Shown piece by piece: positions 22,140-31,639 of a DNA stretch of 64,000 bases; within the stretch, counting starts at the first letter, position 1, and each line of letters opens with the position of its first letter. Source of the DNA: Sorghum bicolor (Eukaryota; Streptophyta; Magnoliopsida; Poales; Poaceae); the NCBI RefSeq assembly GCF_000003195.3, contig NC_012870.2, positions 50,410,396 to 50,474,395 on the forward strand. Direction: 5' to 3'. The position numbers and the translations under genes are program-made. Below the pieces are notes generated by a model, which had not been told where the DNA came from, searched no databases, and saw only the letters and a program-made list of their open reading frames with translations.

Positions 22140-24491
22140 CTAAAGAGCGTGGGCAGGCAGATGCGTCTGCTTGGCGTAGAACTGACACCCGTGACATGAT
22201 CGTACGAGCTCGATGGCGTCCGCCACGGCCGTTGGCCAGTAGAAGCCTTGTCGAAAAGCGTTCCCTACAAGGGTCCGTGGAGCGGCGTGGTGACCGCAAG
22301 CCCCCGAGTGCAGGTCATCGAGGAGTTTTCGGCCTTCTTCCACGGTGATGCAACGTTGTAAGACCCCCGTCGGGCTCCGTCGATATAGCTCGTTGTCTTC
22401 GCCATAGATCACATATGATTTGGCCCGTCGAGCGATACGACGAGCTTCTGACCTGTCTTCTGGGAACTCGCCGCGGATAAGGCAGTCGAGGAACGGTGTG
22501 CGCCAATCGAATGGTCGACCTGGTCGTCGTTCTATCTCCATCATCTCTTCCACCATCAAGAGCGTATCGACAGCATTGGTTGGTTGGGCGGTGGTGGCGT
22601 CGACGCCAGCCCCCGTGCCTAGGTCGACGGATGGCTCGTGAAGATCCTTTGAGAATGCATCAGGCGGCACCGTGCCTCTGGTCGATGCGATCTTGGCGAG
22701 TTCGTCGGCTGCCTCGTTGTAGCGTCGAGCGATATGGACAAGCTCGAGACCGTGGAACCTGTCTTCGAGTCGACGGACCTCCTTGCAGTACGCTTCCATT
22801 TTTGGGTCGTGGCAGCTCGAGGTTTTCATTACTTGGTCGATGACGAGTTGGGAGTCACCTCGGACGTCGAGGCGTCGGACTCCTAACTCGATAGCGATCT
22901 GGAGACCGTTGACGAGGGCCTCATATTCTGCGACATTGTTAGATGCGGCAAAATGAATCCTGATTACGTACCTCATGTGGACGCCCAAGGGTGAGATGAA
23001 CAGCAGGCCGGCTCCGGCTCCAGTTTTCATGAGTGACCCATCGAAATACATCGTCCATAGTTCCGCCTGGACCTGGGTCGGGGGGAGCTGGGTGTCCGTC
23101 CATTCTGCGATGAAGTCTACCAGGGCCTGCGATTTGATGGCCTTGCAAGGCGCATAAGTGAGAGTCTCATTCATGAGCTCGACCGACCATTTTGCTATTC
23201 TTCCCGTGGCTTCTTTGCTCTGGATTATTTCGCCTAAAGGAAAAGACGAGACCACCGTGATGGGGTGGCCAAGGAAGTAATGCTGCAGCTTGTGACGGGC
23301 AAGGATTACGACATAAATCAGCTTCTGGATTTGGGGATAACGTGCTTTGGTCTCCGAAAGCACCTCGCTGACGAAATACACTGGCCTCTGAACCGGTAGC
23401 GCATGTCCCTCCTCCTGCCTCTCGACCACCACCGCCGCGCTGATGACCTGGGTCGTCGACGCGACGTAGAGGAGCAGCGGCTCTGCAGGTTGAGGTGGAA
23501 CCAGGACTGGTGCCGAGGTCAGCGTCTTCTTCAGCCTTTCGAGTGCTTCCTCGGCCTCGGGGGTCCAAGAAAAGCGCTCAATCTTCTTTAGGAGTCGATA
23601 TAATGGTAATGCCTTTTCTCCTAGTCTCGAGATGAAACGGCTCAGAGCCGCCAGGCACCCCGTGACTCTCTGTACACCCTTGATGTCTCGGATCGGCCCC
23701 ATTTTCGTGATAGCCGAGACTTTCTCGGGGTTGGCCTCGATGCCGCGCTGCGAAACGATGTATCCTAGGAGCATGCCTCGAGGCACACCGAAAACGCACT
23801 TCTCGGGATTGAGCTTGATCCGGCTGGTGCGTAGGCAGCTAAAGGCAATCTCGAGGTCCTGGATCAGGTCTGCTCGTCGCTTTGACTTGACGACAATGTC
23901 GTCGACGTAGGCCTCGACCGTTGACCCTATATGTTCTCCAAATACGTGGAGCATGCAACGTTGATACGTGGCTCCCGCGTTTCGAAGCCCAAATGGCATG
24001 GTCACGTAGCAATACATCCCAAAAGGCGTGATGAAAGAGGTCGCGAGCTGGTCGGACTCCTTCATTTTTATTTGGTGGTAACTAGAATATGCATCAAGGA
24101 AAGAAAGGGTTTCACATCCCGCGGTAGAATCGACAATCTGATCAATGCGTGGCAATGGAAAGGGAACTTTTGGACATGCTTTATTCAGACTAGTATAATC
24201 GACACACATCCTCATTTTCCCATTCTTTTTCTTAACTAATACAGGGTTTGCTAACCAGTCAGGATGATGAACCTCCTTGATGAATCCGGCCATCAAAAGC
24301 TTGTGGACTTCCTCGCCAATGATCTTGCGCTTCTCCTCATCGAATCGGCGCAACCGCTGCTTCACTGGCTTGGAACCGGCTCGAATCTCCAAGGAGTGCT
24401 CGGCGACTTCCCTCGGTATGCCTGGCATGTCCGAGGGACTCCATGCAAACATATCAGCATTTGCACGGAGAAAGTCGACGAGCACGGCTTC
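22140..24491 (-). CDS. Element B reverse transcriptase-RNase H (Tat)
   Basis: About 781 residues. Reverse transcriptase shows KKKNGKMRMCVDYTSLNKAC, LDAYSSYHQIKM, MPFGLRNAGATYQRCM and the catalytic YVDDIVVKSKRR. The first RNase H domain is degenerate: its first acidic site reads LLLYVASTTQVISAA. A second, complete RNase H follows (YFDGSLMKTGAGAG, EYEALVNGLQIA, RGDSQLVIDQV, NEAADELAKIA) with the expected Asp-Glu-Asp-Asp. This dual arrangement is diagnostic of the Tat lineage. The C-terminus holds the integrase HHCC zinc-binding region (HSGACGHH...CHGCQFYAKQ). It stops at TAG 22140 before the integrase core. Confidence 0.92.
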   Translation of the reverse strand, partial: EAVLVDFLRANADMFAWSPSDMPGIPREVAEHSLEIRAGSKPVKQRLRRFDEEKRKIIGEEVHKLLMAGFIKEVHHPDWLANPVLVKKKNGKMRMCVDYTSLNKACPKVPFPLPRIDQIVDSTAGCETLSFLDAYSSYHQIKMKESDQLATSFITPFGMYCYVTMPFGLRNAGATYQRCMLHVFGEHIGSTVEAYVDDIVVKSKRRADLIQDLEIAFSCLRTSRIKLNPEKCVFGVPRGMLLGYIVSQRGIEANPEKVSAITKMGPIRDIKGVQRVTGCLAALSRFISRLGEKALPLYRLLKKIERFSWTPEAEEALERLKKTLTSAPVLVPPQPAEPLLLYVASTTQVISAAVVVERQEEGHALPVQRPVYFVSEVLSETKARYPQIQKLIYVVILARHKLQHYFLGHPITVVSSFPLGEIIQSKEATGRIAKWSVELMNETLTYAPCKAIKSQALVDFIAEWTDTQLPPTQVQAELWTMYFDGSLMKTGAGAGLLFISPLGVHMRYVIRIHFAASNNVAEYEALVNGLQIAIELGVRRLDVRGDSQLVIDQVMKTSSCHDPKMEAYCKEVRRLEDRFHGLELVHIARRYNEAADELAKIASTRGTVPPDAFSKDLHEPSVDLGTGAGVDATTAQPTNAVDTLLMVEEMMEIERRPGRPFDWRTPFLDCLIRGEFPEDRSEARRIARRAKSYVIYGEDNELYRRSPTGVLQRCITVEEGRKLLDDLHSGACGHHAAPRTLVGNAFRQGFYWPTAVADAIELVRSCHGCQFYAKQTHLPAHAL

Positions 24492-27400
24492 CTATTTGGG
24501 GTCGAGGTCGGCGCTGATCATCAGCACTTTGCCGTCGGAGTTGTTGGGGTCGAGCGGGATCTTCTTGGTTCCTTCCGCCGCCTCGAAGCTGCCCGCATGA
24601 CGCTTAGGCTCTGGAGCCTCAGCGTCCATGGCCTCGAGCTTTGCAACGAGCTCGGTGGAGCTCTCGACCGCCTCCCCGTACTCGACGCACTCGACGTCGC
24701 ACTCGTACGCGTGCTCGAAGGAGGAACTGACAGTGATGATGCCTTTGGGACCAGGCATCTTCAGCTTCAAGTAGGTGTAGTTGGGTATAGCCATGAACTT
24801 GGCGTAGCCCGGGCGCCCGATGATGGCGTGGTACGTGCCTCGGAACCCAACCACCTCAAAGGTGAGGGTCTCCCTCCTGAAGTTGGCCGCCGTGCCGAAG
24901 CAGACCGGTAGGTCAATTCGACCTACTTGCAGTGCCTTTTTCCCTGGCACGACGCCATGGAAACCGCCGGCGCTTGGCTGGAGGCGTCCTCTATCGATGC
25001 CGAGGAGGTCGAGGGTCTCGAGGTAGATGATGTTGAGGCTGCTGCCACCATCCATCAGCACTTTCGAGAGTCGGGTGTTGACGATGATGGGGTCGACGAC
25101 GAGCTGGTAGACGCCTGGGGCGACTACCTTGTCGGGGTGGTCCTCTCGGTCGAAAGTGATAGGAGTGCTTGACCAGCTAAGGTACTGGGGCACCGCCATT
25201 CTTGCCGCAAAGACTTCGCGACGCTCCCTTTTGCGCTGCCTCATGGTTAATTGAGTCGAGGGCCCGCCATAGATCATGTAGCAGTCGTGGACGGCGGGGA
25301 AGCCATCGTCATCTTTGTTGTCCTCCTTGCTGCCAGCCTTCTCTTTCTTGGAGTCATCACGCGTATCTTTTTTGAACCCCAGACCGTCGAAATGCTTTCT
25401 CAGCATACGACAGTCCTTGAGCTTGTGGTTGGCGCCTCCCTTATGGTAAGGGCACGGCTCCTCCAACATCTTGTCAAAGATGCCTCCATCCGGAGGGCCT
25501 CGAGGCTTCTTTCGATCCATGGCGGCAACAAGGTTGTCATCGGAATCTTCCCGGTGGAACTGCCGCACTTTCTGCTTCTTTTTATTCTTCTTGAGGCCTC
25601 GACTGGGGGTCCCATCTTCGTCGACGGGCTGCTTGCCTTTTCTTCCTTCTGAGCTGAAGAAGGCGCCGACTGCCTCCTCCCCTGCCGCGTAGTTGGCTAC
25701 TACGTCCATCAGCTCGTCGACGGTCTGAGGTCGATTGCGACCTAATTCCCGCACCAAGTCTCGACTGGTGGTGCCCGAGACAAATGCCAAGATGAAGTCG
25801 TGGTCAGGGATGTGCGGCAGCTCAGTGCGCTGCTTCGAGAAGCGTCGAGCATACTCCCGAAGAGTTTCTCCTGACTTCTGCTTGCACTTGCTGAGGTCGC
25901 ACGAGTTCCCTGGCCGTATGTGGGTCCCTTTGAAGTTACCCTCGAAGACTCTGACCAGATCAACCCAGTTGTGGATCTGATTGGCAGGGAGTTCCTTGAG
26001 CCATCGACGGGCGGTGTCGGAGAGGAAAAGGGGTAGCTGTCTGATGATGGCTCGATCATCACCTCGAGCGCCACCTAGCTGACAGGCCAGCCTGAAGTCG
26101 GCCAGCCACAACTCTGGTTTGGTCTCTCCATTGTACTTCGCGATGCTGGTCGGGGGTCGAAATGGATTGGGCAGGGGCGTGCTGCGGATCGCCCTGCTGA
26201 ACACCCGTGGGCCTGGTGGCTCGGGGGCCACCCGGTCCTCGTCGCTGTCGTATCTCCCACCGCGATGCACGCTATAACCGCGCTCTTCCGCGTCTCCGTG
26301 CCGACGGCGTCGATTTTCTTTGATGTCGTGCCGCGCGTCGTGTCGACGTTGATTGTCGACGGGGAGGATGAGACCGGTCTTTCTACCTCGAGGGGGAGGT
26401 TGTTGATGGACTGACACCTCCTCTTCGTTTAGAGGCTGTTCGTCGCGCTTCTCTGTGGCAGCTCCTCGTCGTCGAGATGCCGAACTTTCGGCTTGTTGAA
26501 CCGCCGCCACCTGGAGCAATGTGTGTACCTCATCTCGAATGCGTCGGGCCTGGGAATTCGACGACTCTGGCATGTTACGTAGCAGCATCGTCGCTACCAC
26601 TACATTCTGGCCTGCTCGAGGGAAACGGCTGACAGGTTGCTCTGGCTCTGCGTCGCCGACGATCTGTCGATGTACCTCTCGAGCACGTCTGCGGACACTT
26701 CCGCCCGGCGGGTAGGGCAGGTCTTGCTCGAGGATTTGCTCGAGCAGGACGAGGCGCTCGCGGTCTTCGTCGAGCTTCATCTTGAGCTCCCGCAGCTGCG
26801 CGAGCTGCGCGGTTCTGTCTTCCTGAGGAGGGGGGTCGACCTGTCCATTGTTCCCAGGCGTCCTGGGGTCTTCTCGCGCCGCGGGCGCTCGACCACCCGC
26901 AGCAGCATCCCATGTCTCGTCAGTAGTTTCTACCGCCCCGTCGATGTGATAGCATTCCCTCGTAGGGTCATAGCTATCTGTCTCGGAGTCGGAGTCCGGT
27001 TCGGCGGCGTAGAAACACCCACGTCCTTCCTCCAGCAATCGTTGCCTGAGGGAGGTGATCGAGTATCGTCCGGGGCCTAGACGACGGAGGCCTTGTACTC
27101 GGGATAGGTCCGGCAGCTCGGACGCCGGCCGCCGCGCTTCAGAGCTACGTGGGAGGACCATTGGTCTTTCTACGTACGTCTGGGCGTTTGGGCATACCGC
27201 CCTGGCGAGCGACGCCGCGGCGTTGTCCAATCCGAACGGCAGTGCCGCTCTTGGAGTGAACAACCCGTGTGGAAGTAGCCTAGCAGTGGTGGGGGAGAGC
27301 GCGCGAGACGCGTCCCCTCCCGTCGTCGCGCGGTGCTGAGTCGTCGCGCTTGTTGCTCCGTCACACGGTGCTGCCGACTTGTGGCCTACGTCCTGCCTCA

Positions 27401-27644
27401 CACGAGTTGTTGGTCGTGCTGAAGCAGAGGGGCCACGGTGGTGCTGTCCGCGCCTCTTCTTAGGCGGGGAGGCGTGGTGGTGAGGGCGTCTCGGGGCCTT
27501 CAACCGTGCTGGCGTAACACGGGCTCCTCCTGGTCCTTTGACTGAGAGCAAGATCATGTCGTAGCCGGAGCCCGTAGACATGAACTCGAGACTCCCAAAC
27601 CAAATCACCGTGGAGCGCAGAAATGGCGAGGCAAGAGTAGCCAT
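24492..27644 (-). CDS. Element B gag-protease (Tat)
   Basis: 1,050 residues. The N-terminal third is basic and low-complexity. An acidic region follows, with a short Leu/Glu coil (AQLRELKMKLDEDRERLVLL). The capsid domain is about residues 520-670 (NPFRPPTSIAKYNGETKPEL, LPLFLSDTARRWLKELP, ETLREYARRFSKQR). A variant zinc knuckle CPYHKGGANHKLKDC comes next. The aspartic protease has the active site VLMDGGSSLNIIYLETLD (Asp-Gly-Gly rather than Asp-Ser/Thr-Gly, as is common in Tat elements) and the flap-side motif AIIGRPGYAKFMAIPN. The frame stops at a TAG three codons before the usual start of the reverse transcriptase part. Confidence 0.9.
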   Translation of the reverse strand: MATLASPFLRSTVIWFGSLEFMSTGSGYDMILLSVKGPGGARVTPARLKAPRRPHHHASPPKKRRGQHHRGPSASARPTTRVRQDVGHKSAAPCDGATSATTQHRATTGGDASRALSPTTARLLPHGLFTPRAALPFGLDNAAASLARAVCPNAQTYVERPMVLPRSSEARRPASELPDLSRVQGLRRLGPGRYSITSLRQRLLEEGRGCFYAAEPDSDSETDSYDPTRECYHIDGAVETTDETWDAAAGGRAPAAREDPRTPGNNGQVDPPPQEDRTAQLAQLRELKMKLDEDRERLVLLEQILEQDLPYPPGGSVRRRAREVHRQIVGDAEPEQPVSRFPRAGQNVVVATMLLRNMPESSNSQARRIRDEVHTLLQVAAVQQAESSASRRRGAATEKRDEQPLNEEEVSVHQQPPPRGRKTGLILPVDNQRRHDARHDIKENRRRRHGDAEERGYSVHRGGRYDSDEDRVAPEPPGPRVFSRAIRSTPLPNPFRPPTSIAKYNGETKPELWLADFRLACQLGGARGDDRAIIRQLPLFLSDTARRWLKELPANQIHNWVDLVRVFEGNFKGTHIRPGNSCDLSKCKQKSGETLREYARRFSKQRTELPHIPDHDFILAFVSGTTSRDLVRELGRNRPQTVDELMDVVANYAAGEEAVGAFFSSEGRKGKQPVDEDGTPSRGLKKNKKKQKVRQFHREDSDDNLVAAMDRKKPRGPPDGGIFDKMLEEPCPYHKGGANHKLKDCRMLRKHFDGLGFKKDTRDDSKKEKAGSKEDNKDDDGFPAVHDCYMIYGGPSTQLTMRQRKRERREVFAARMAVPQYLSWSSTPITFDREDHPDKVVAPGVYQLVVDPIIVNTRLSKVLMDGGSSLNIIYLETLDLLGIDRGRLQPSAGGFHGVVPGKKALQVGRIDLPVCFGTAANFRRETLTFEVVGFRGTYHAIIGRPGYAKFMAIPNYTYLKLKMPGPKGIITVSSSFEHAYECDVECVEYGEAVESSTELVAKLEAMDAEAPEPKRHAGSFEAAEGTKKIPLDPNNSDGKVLMISADLDPK

Positions 27645-27682
27645 CCGGAAAGGAGTGGGAAATCGATGAAAAACACGCAGGA

Positions 27683-27700
27683 CCCCTACCTGGCGCGCCA
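27683..27700 (-). other. Element B primer binding site
   Basis: TGGCGCGCCAGGTAGGGG on the minus strand, 2 bp from the 5' LTR. This form is common in Tat elements. I do not assign the priming tRNA. Confidence 0.8.
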
Positions 27701-27886
27701 ACTGTCGGTGTTTTCCCCCGGGGGGTCACACCAACGAGTAAATTTGTATGCGTGCTCCCTTTCCCGGATGGTGATGCAAGAAGACACAGAGATTTATCCT
27801 GGTTCGGGCAAGAGAAGGCCCTACGTCCAGCGGGGGGGAGAGAGTTTGTATTATCTCGCACCTAAGTGCTTGTACATGGGCGAATA

Positions 27887-29471
27887 TGTTGACACTTCTT
27901 AACGCAACCACCGGATATCGGCGACGGCGCCAGAAGTGCCCTGGTAGGGTAACTCTATTTACTATTGGATAATTCCGCAAGCGCACAGAATGTACCGCTG
28001 TAGCACTTCACCAAGGAGTATTCCAAGGTATCGTAATTTATATTTTCCCAAGGGAAAGCAGCTAAGTGTGTTTAACAAAAAGGGGAATGAGATTCCTTGA
28101 GTTATCTAGTATCAACTAGTGAATAAGGGTGGTAAATAACGAATAGGAAGGGTAGTGGTGAATCCAAGGTCCTATGCTAAAGGTAAATGGTAGAGTTAGC
28201 TAGGTGGGAGGACAACGAGTGAGTAAAGGACTCCTATGTATCTAACTTGACTTTTGTGACTTACTTTAATAGATAATTGTCTTAACTACGATAGAGCCTT
28301 ACTAACTGTGTGCGAGGGATAGCCGAGCTGGTAAGACGCTTAGAAGGTTTTTCACCTAACCCCTTACCGAAAGCGACTATTGGGCTTATGGACGCCTTAC
28401 CTTTTAAGAACTAGCCTGTACGTGAGGAGAACCTAATGCCGCCCACGATCTGTCACCTACTAGGGAGTGCGCTCCTACTTTCCGTTCAAGCCAGCGGTAA
28501 TCAAAGGTAATCTTAAGTATGAGCACCACGCTCACACTTAATCCTACAACGCTAACTAGTTGCAGCTAGCTAGAGCTCCTATACAAGATAGGACGATGAT
28601 GCACACACAGGAGTGGTTACAGGTCACTAACTTCACTAAGACAACTATATTACTAAAGTAAATGCACAACAAGACTAAAAGACTTGCACTAAGTAAGAAC
28701 TCAGTAAAGTAAAGTAAGAATAATATATTAATAAAAGGAAAGTCTTACAAAAGTAGAAAGGTACAAGAGCTATACCAGACTCTCCAGAAGACGACTCCGG
28801 AGACCCCGAGCTTCGCTCGACTCGACTCTAACTCCCACTCTAGACTAACTACTACTCTACTTGTATGCTTGGAACTTGTAATGCACTTGGCCTTGGAATT
28901 GCACACTTGAAATGAAGGATGGAGGCTGCCTTTTATAGAGGGAGATGGAGTAGGGGTTACTCCATCGCCACGTCATCGATCCGCGTGACATCTTCTCTCC
29001 ACCCTTGGATCAAACCGACCTCACAACCGCCATTTGATCAACGGCAGGGGCAAATCAACATGTGGGACATGTGGGGAAGGTCGGTGGGAGGCCACCGACC
29101 CTGGAACCGCCTTTGATGTGGGGTCGGGCGACCCCACTTCTGGGCCTCTGGGCCCACCAGCAGTGTCCACAGGGGTCCCTTATGTCGGTGGACTAGGTGG
29201 CACACCTGGGTCCCACCAAAGAGGGGTCGGGCGACCCCCTCCCTGTGGGCCCAGGGTGTCACCTGTTGTCCCCTCGATCTCCTCTTGATGATTCTGATGT
29301 TGGCTTTGTCAAATAATGTCTTGAATTTGTTGTTCCTGCATAAACAAGCTAAGAGTACAAGTGGAACTAGTTATGGATAAAATATGTTCATGTCATGTCG
29401 TTTCCTCTTGCAACCGAGGCATGTTGACGGTGTTTTGTATGTGGATTTCTATGGTATATCCACCGTCAACA
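27887..29471 (-). mobile_element. Athila-like solo LTR inside element B
   Basis: A 1,585-bp insertion starting TGTTGACACTTC and ending CCGTCAACA, flanked by the perfect duplication GAATA. The U3/R layout resembles the other Athila-like LTRs: a GGATCAAACCGACC segment, a CTTTTATAGAG TATA-like site near 28930, and two GGGGTCGGGCGACCCC palindromes. Unusually, a primer-site-like sequence (TGGCGCCGTCGCCGATATCC on the minus strand, 27911-27932) lies about 25-45 bp inside the left end. There are no coding regions. It must be younger than B. Confidence 0.8.
29118..29241. repeat. Two GC palindromes in the solo LTR
   Basis: GTGGGGTCGGGCGACCCCAC at 29118-29137 is a perfect inverted repeat with a GG centre. 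A near-perfect copy (GAGGGGTCGGGCGACCCCCT) is at 29221-29240. They lie about 190-310 bp upstream of the TATA-like site on the minus strand. Confidence 0.85.
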
Positions 29472-30304
29472 GAATACAAGCGTGGTATGAAGTGTGGAGC
29501 TCTACTACGTATGAGCGTGGTCTTGTGTCGTGATCCCTCTGTTCTATTCCTGAGTCCCTCCTTTTATAGTTCCAAGGAAGGACCTAGGGTACATGTATAG
29601 GTGTAGGAATTGGAGTCGATAGCAGCATGGAGCGATGACCTACTCGAGGTTTCTGTACCGGCATGACCTCGAGCCGTCCCGTCTTAATAGCCTGGTGATG
29701 ATCACGCGTGCCCCTGCATTCTGCTCTGCGCACCATCTTGGATTGGTTCGACGGATGCACGCTTATATGGCTCGGCGGCAAATCCGGCGGAGCGGTTACG
29801 GCGTGGTCAGTCGACGCCCGACTCGTCTCCAGGAAGGAGCCTGGTGAAGTCGAGGGTCGGACGCCGTACGAGGTGTCGATATCTGGAGTGCTGACCTTGG
29901 GTGTCTCGAGGGGGTCCCGATTAGACGTTCCATCCTTGTTTCCCGCGTCCTGACACGCCCTGGGTCGTTCGGTGGGAAGGCTGCAAAAAGAACGATGAGA
30001 CAGAAGCCTGTTCCCTATCACGCCTCCCGTGACCCGTGTGTTAGGTGGGGAAGCGTCAGGTGCATTAAATGCCCTGGCTGTCGTGCGCGCGTCAGGCGGC
30101 GGACAGTGTCCTTGCGCTCGACGCCTCTCGGTTCGCTCGAGCCCACTTCCGTATTCGACGGCAGTTGTCGCTCGAGCCCTGACCGATTCGCTCGACGCTA
30201 TTTCCGTCTTCGAGGCTGCGGCCGTCGATGGCCGCGCGTGTGTACGGATGGTCTCGTTATACGCATTGGTGAGGGTACCCCTTGTTGATACCCTCGACAA
30301 GAAG

Positions 30305-30672
30305 ATTGTGATGGACTACAAGTGTCAAAAGAGGGAGTAAACAAGGGTCGTGTATTCTACAAGTGTCTGGATCGTAATGTGACTTATTTCCAGACATTTG
30401 CTTATACATGTGCCTATTTTTTTAATGGTGTTACTTAAACTTTTGATTCTCTCTTCTAATTTCAGTGGGACGGTACCGGCGGATGTACAGGTTGGTACTG
30501 GGAGGAAGAATACATTCAACACTTCAAGAAATCTTTTGCACAGGCGGTTGAGGCTGAAGGTGATGAGGCAGTGAGCCGGCAAAAGGAGTCCATCGATGTT
30601 GATCAAGCCAATGATCTGTCTATTATAGTTGGGATCAGACGTGAACTAATTTGTTGCTTAAGTGTATTTTAA
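30305..30672 (+). pseudogene. Second half of the GRF zinc-finger gene (CACTA)
   Basis: It continues the frame cut by element B: IVMDYKCQKRE, then after a one-base frame change GVNKGRVFYKCLDR, which completes a GRF-type Cys pattern. Downstream is WEEEYIQHFKKSFAQAVEAE and a hydrophobic end SIIVGIRRELICCLSVF with a TAA. A GRF finger followed by a short coil and hydrophobic tail is common in plant transposon-linked small proteins. It is broken by the insertion and at least one frameshift. Confidence 0.6.
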
Positions 30673-30819
30673 TTTTAGTTTTTTTAGTGCTAGTTGTGTT
30701 TGTCTTTGTTGTTGCTAGGCTTGTTAAATTAATCAACTATGTGTGTTAGACATGTTGTGTAATAAGATGAGAAACTATATCTGCATAGTTTTCATAATAT
30801 ATATGTTATAATTAATTTA

Positions 30820-31632
30820 GATGGTAACGCGCAATTGGATGTATAATGCCGATCGACGCTTAGAAAAGACTTGCAGCGCATGAAAGTACAAGACAACCTG
30901 CATCCAAAAAAGATAGATGACGGACGTCATTACTTAAGCCCTGCTAGCTACACTGTGAGCAAAGAAGAGAAGAAAAGCATGTTTGAATATCTTAGCAGCA
31001 TCAAGGTCCCATATGGGTTCTCCTCTAATATCAAGGCAATAATTATTGTGCCAAAGAAGAAATTCCTGAACTTAAAGTCCCATGACTGTCACGTGCTAAT
31101 GACGTAATTTGTTCTGGTGCTTTTTAGAAGAATTTTATCTCCACACGTACGACTAGCCACCGTAAAGCTATGTGCATTCCTTAATGCAATTTCTCAGAAG
31201 GCAATAAATCTAGAGCAACTAGCTACTCTATGGAATGATATCGTTCAATGTCTCATCAGCTTTGAGTTGGTGTTCCCTCCGTCCGTCTTCGATATCATGA
31301 CACACCTCCTAGTTCCCCTGATCAAAGAGATTCGTATTCTCAGTCCTATGTGCCTACACAATATGTTCTCATTCGAGAGATTCATTGGTGTCCTAAAGAA
31401 ATATGTCCATAGCCGTTCCCGGCTAAAAGGAAGCATCGCCAAGGGCTACGGAACAGAGGATATCATAAAGTTCTGTGTTGAATTTATTCTAGACCTTGAC
31501 CCAATTGGCGTTCCTGAATCTCAACACGAGGGAAAACTCAGCGGAAAGGGAACACTTGGGAAGAAAACATATATTGGTACGGGAGACGATTACTTCAATA
31601 AAGCACACTACACAGTTCTCCAGAACTCCTGA
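30820..31632 (+). pseudogene. TNP2-type transposase C-terminal remnant (DUF4218)
   Basis: Readable motifs are LHPKKIDDGRHYLSPASYTV, LKSHDCHVLMT and RRILSPHVRLATVKLCAFLN. They are followed by VFPPSVFDIMTHLLVPLIKE, MFSFERFIGVLKKYVHSRSR and LKGSIAKGYGTEDIIKFCVE. This is the region downstream of the catalytic domain in plant CACTA (En/Spm) transposases. An in-frame TAA at 31105-31107 splits it, and no catalytic domain lies upstream. It is not functional. Confidence 0.85.
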
Positions 31633-31639
31633 TTGGTGG

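Larger units (their letters stand above)
21264..27644 (-). pseudogene. Element B gag-pol polyprotein frame, two TAG codons
   Basis: A single frame of 2,127 codons from the ATG at 27644 to the TGA/TAA class stop at 21264, with no frameshift. It is broken only by TAG at 24492-24494 (between protease and reverse transcriptase) and TAG at 22140-22142 (just before the integrase core). Both look like CAG-to-TAG changes. The frame is also open upstream to a TTG inside the primer site, which I do not take as the start. The domain order gag, protease, reverse transcriptase, RNase H, second RNase H, integrase matches Tat elements. The element could be competent apart from these two codons. Confidence 0.9.
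14453..30299 (-). mobile_element. Element B: Tat-lineage Ty3/gypsy retrotransposon
   Basis: A complete element with LTRs 14453-15459 and 27703-30299 (the latter holding a solo-LTR insertion). The 5-bp duplication AGAAG flanks it at 14448-14452 and 30300-30304. Without the insertion both LTRs are 1,007 bp and differ at 9 positions by my count (0.9%), which suggests insertion about 0.3-0.4 million years ago at 1.3e-8 per site per year. It carries gag-pol on the minus strand with the dual RNase H of Tat elements, and an intron-containing gene on the plus strand between pol and the 3' LTR. Full length is about 15.8 kb, or 14.3 kb without the insertion. Confidence 0.95.
27703..30299 (-). repeat. 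Element B 5' LTR with insertion
   Basis: LTR sequence is 27703-27886 and 29477-30299 (1,007 bp in total, the same as the other LTR). It is interrupted by 27887-29471 with GAATA duplicated at 27882-27886 and 29472-29476. Confidence 0.93.

Noticed and set aside
24492..24494. Programmed TAG readthrough between protease and reverse transcriptase in element B
   Set aside because: A CAG to TAG mutation is simpler, a second TAG of the same kind exists, and the position is not the usual gag/pol boundary. Kept only as a testable alternative.
28319..28345. tRNA-gene-like A box (TAGCCGAGCTGG) in the solo LTR
   Set aside because: No B box (GGTTCGANTCC) follows within tRNA distance and no cloverleaf can be drawn, so it is not a tRNA or SINE head.
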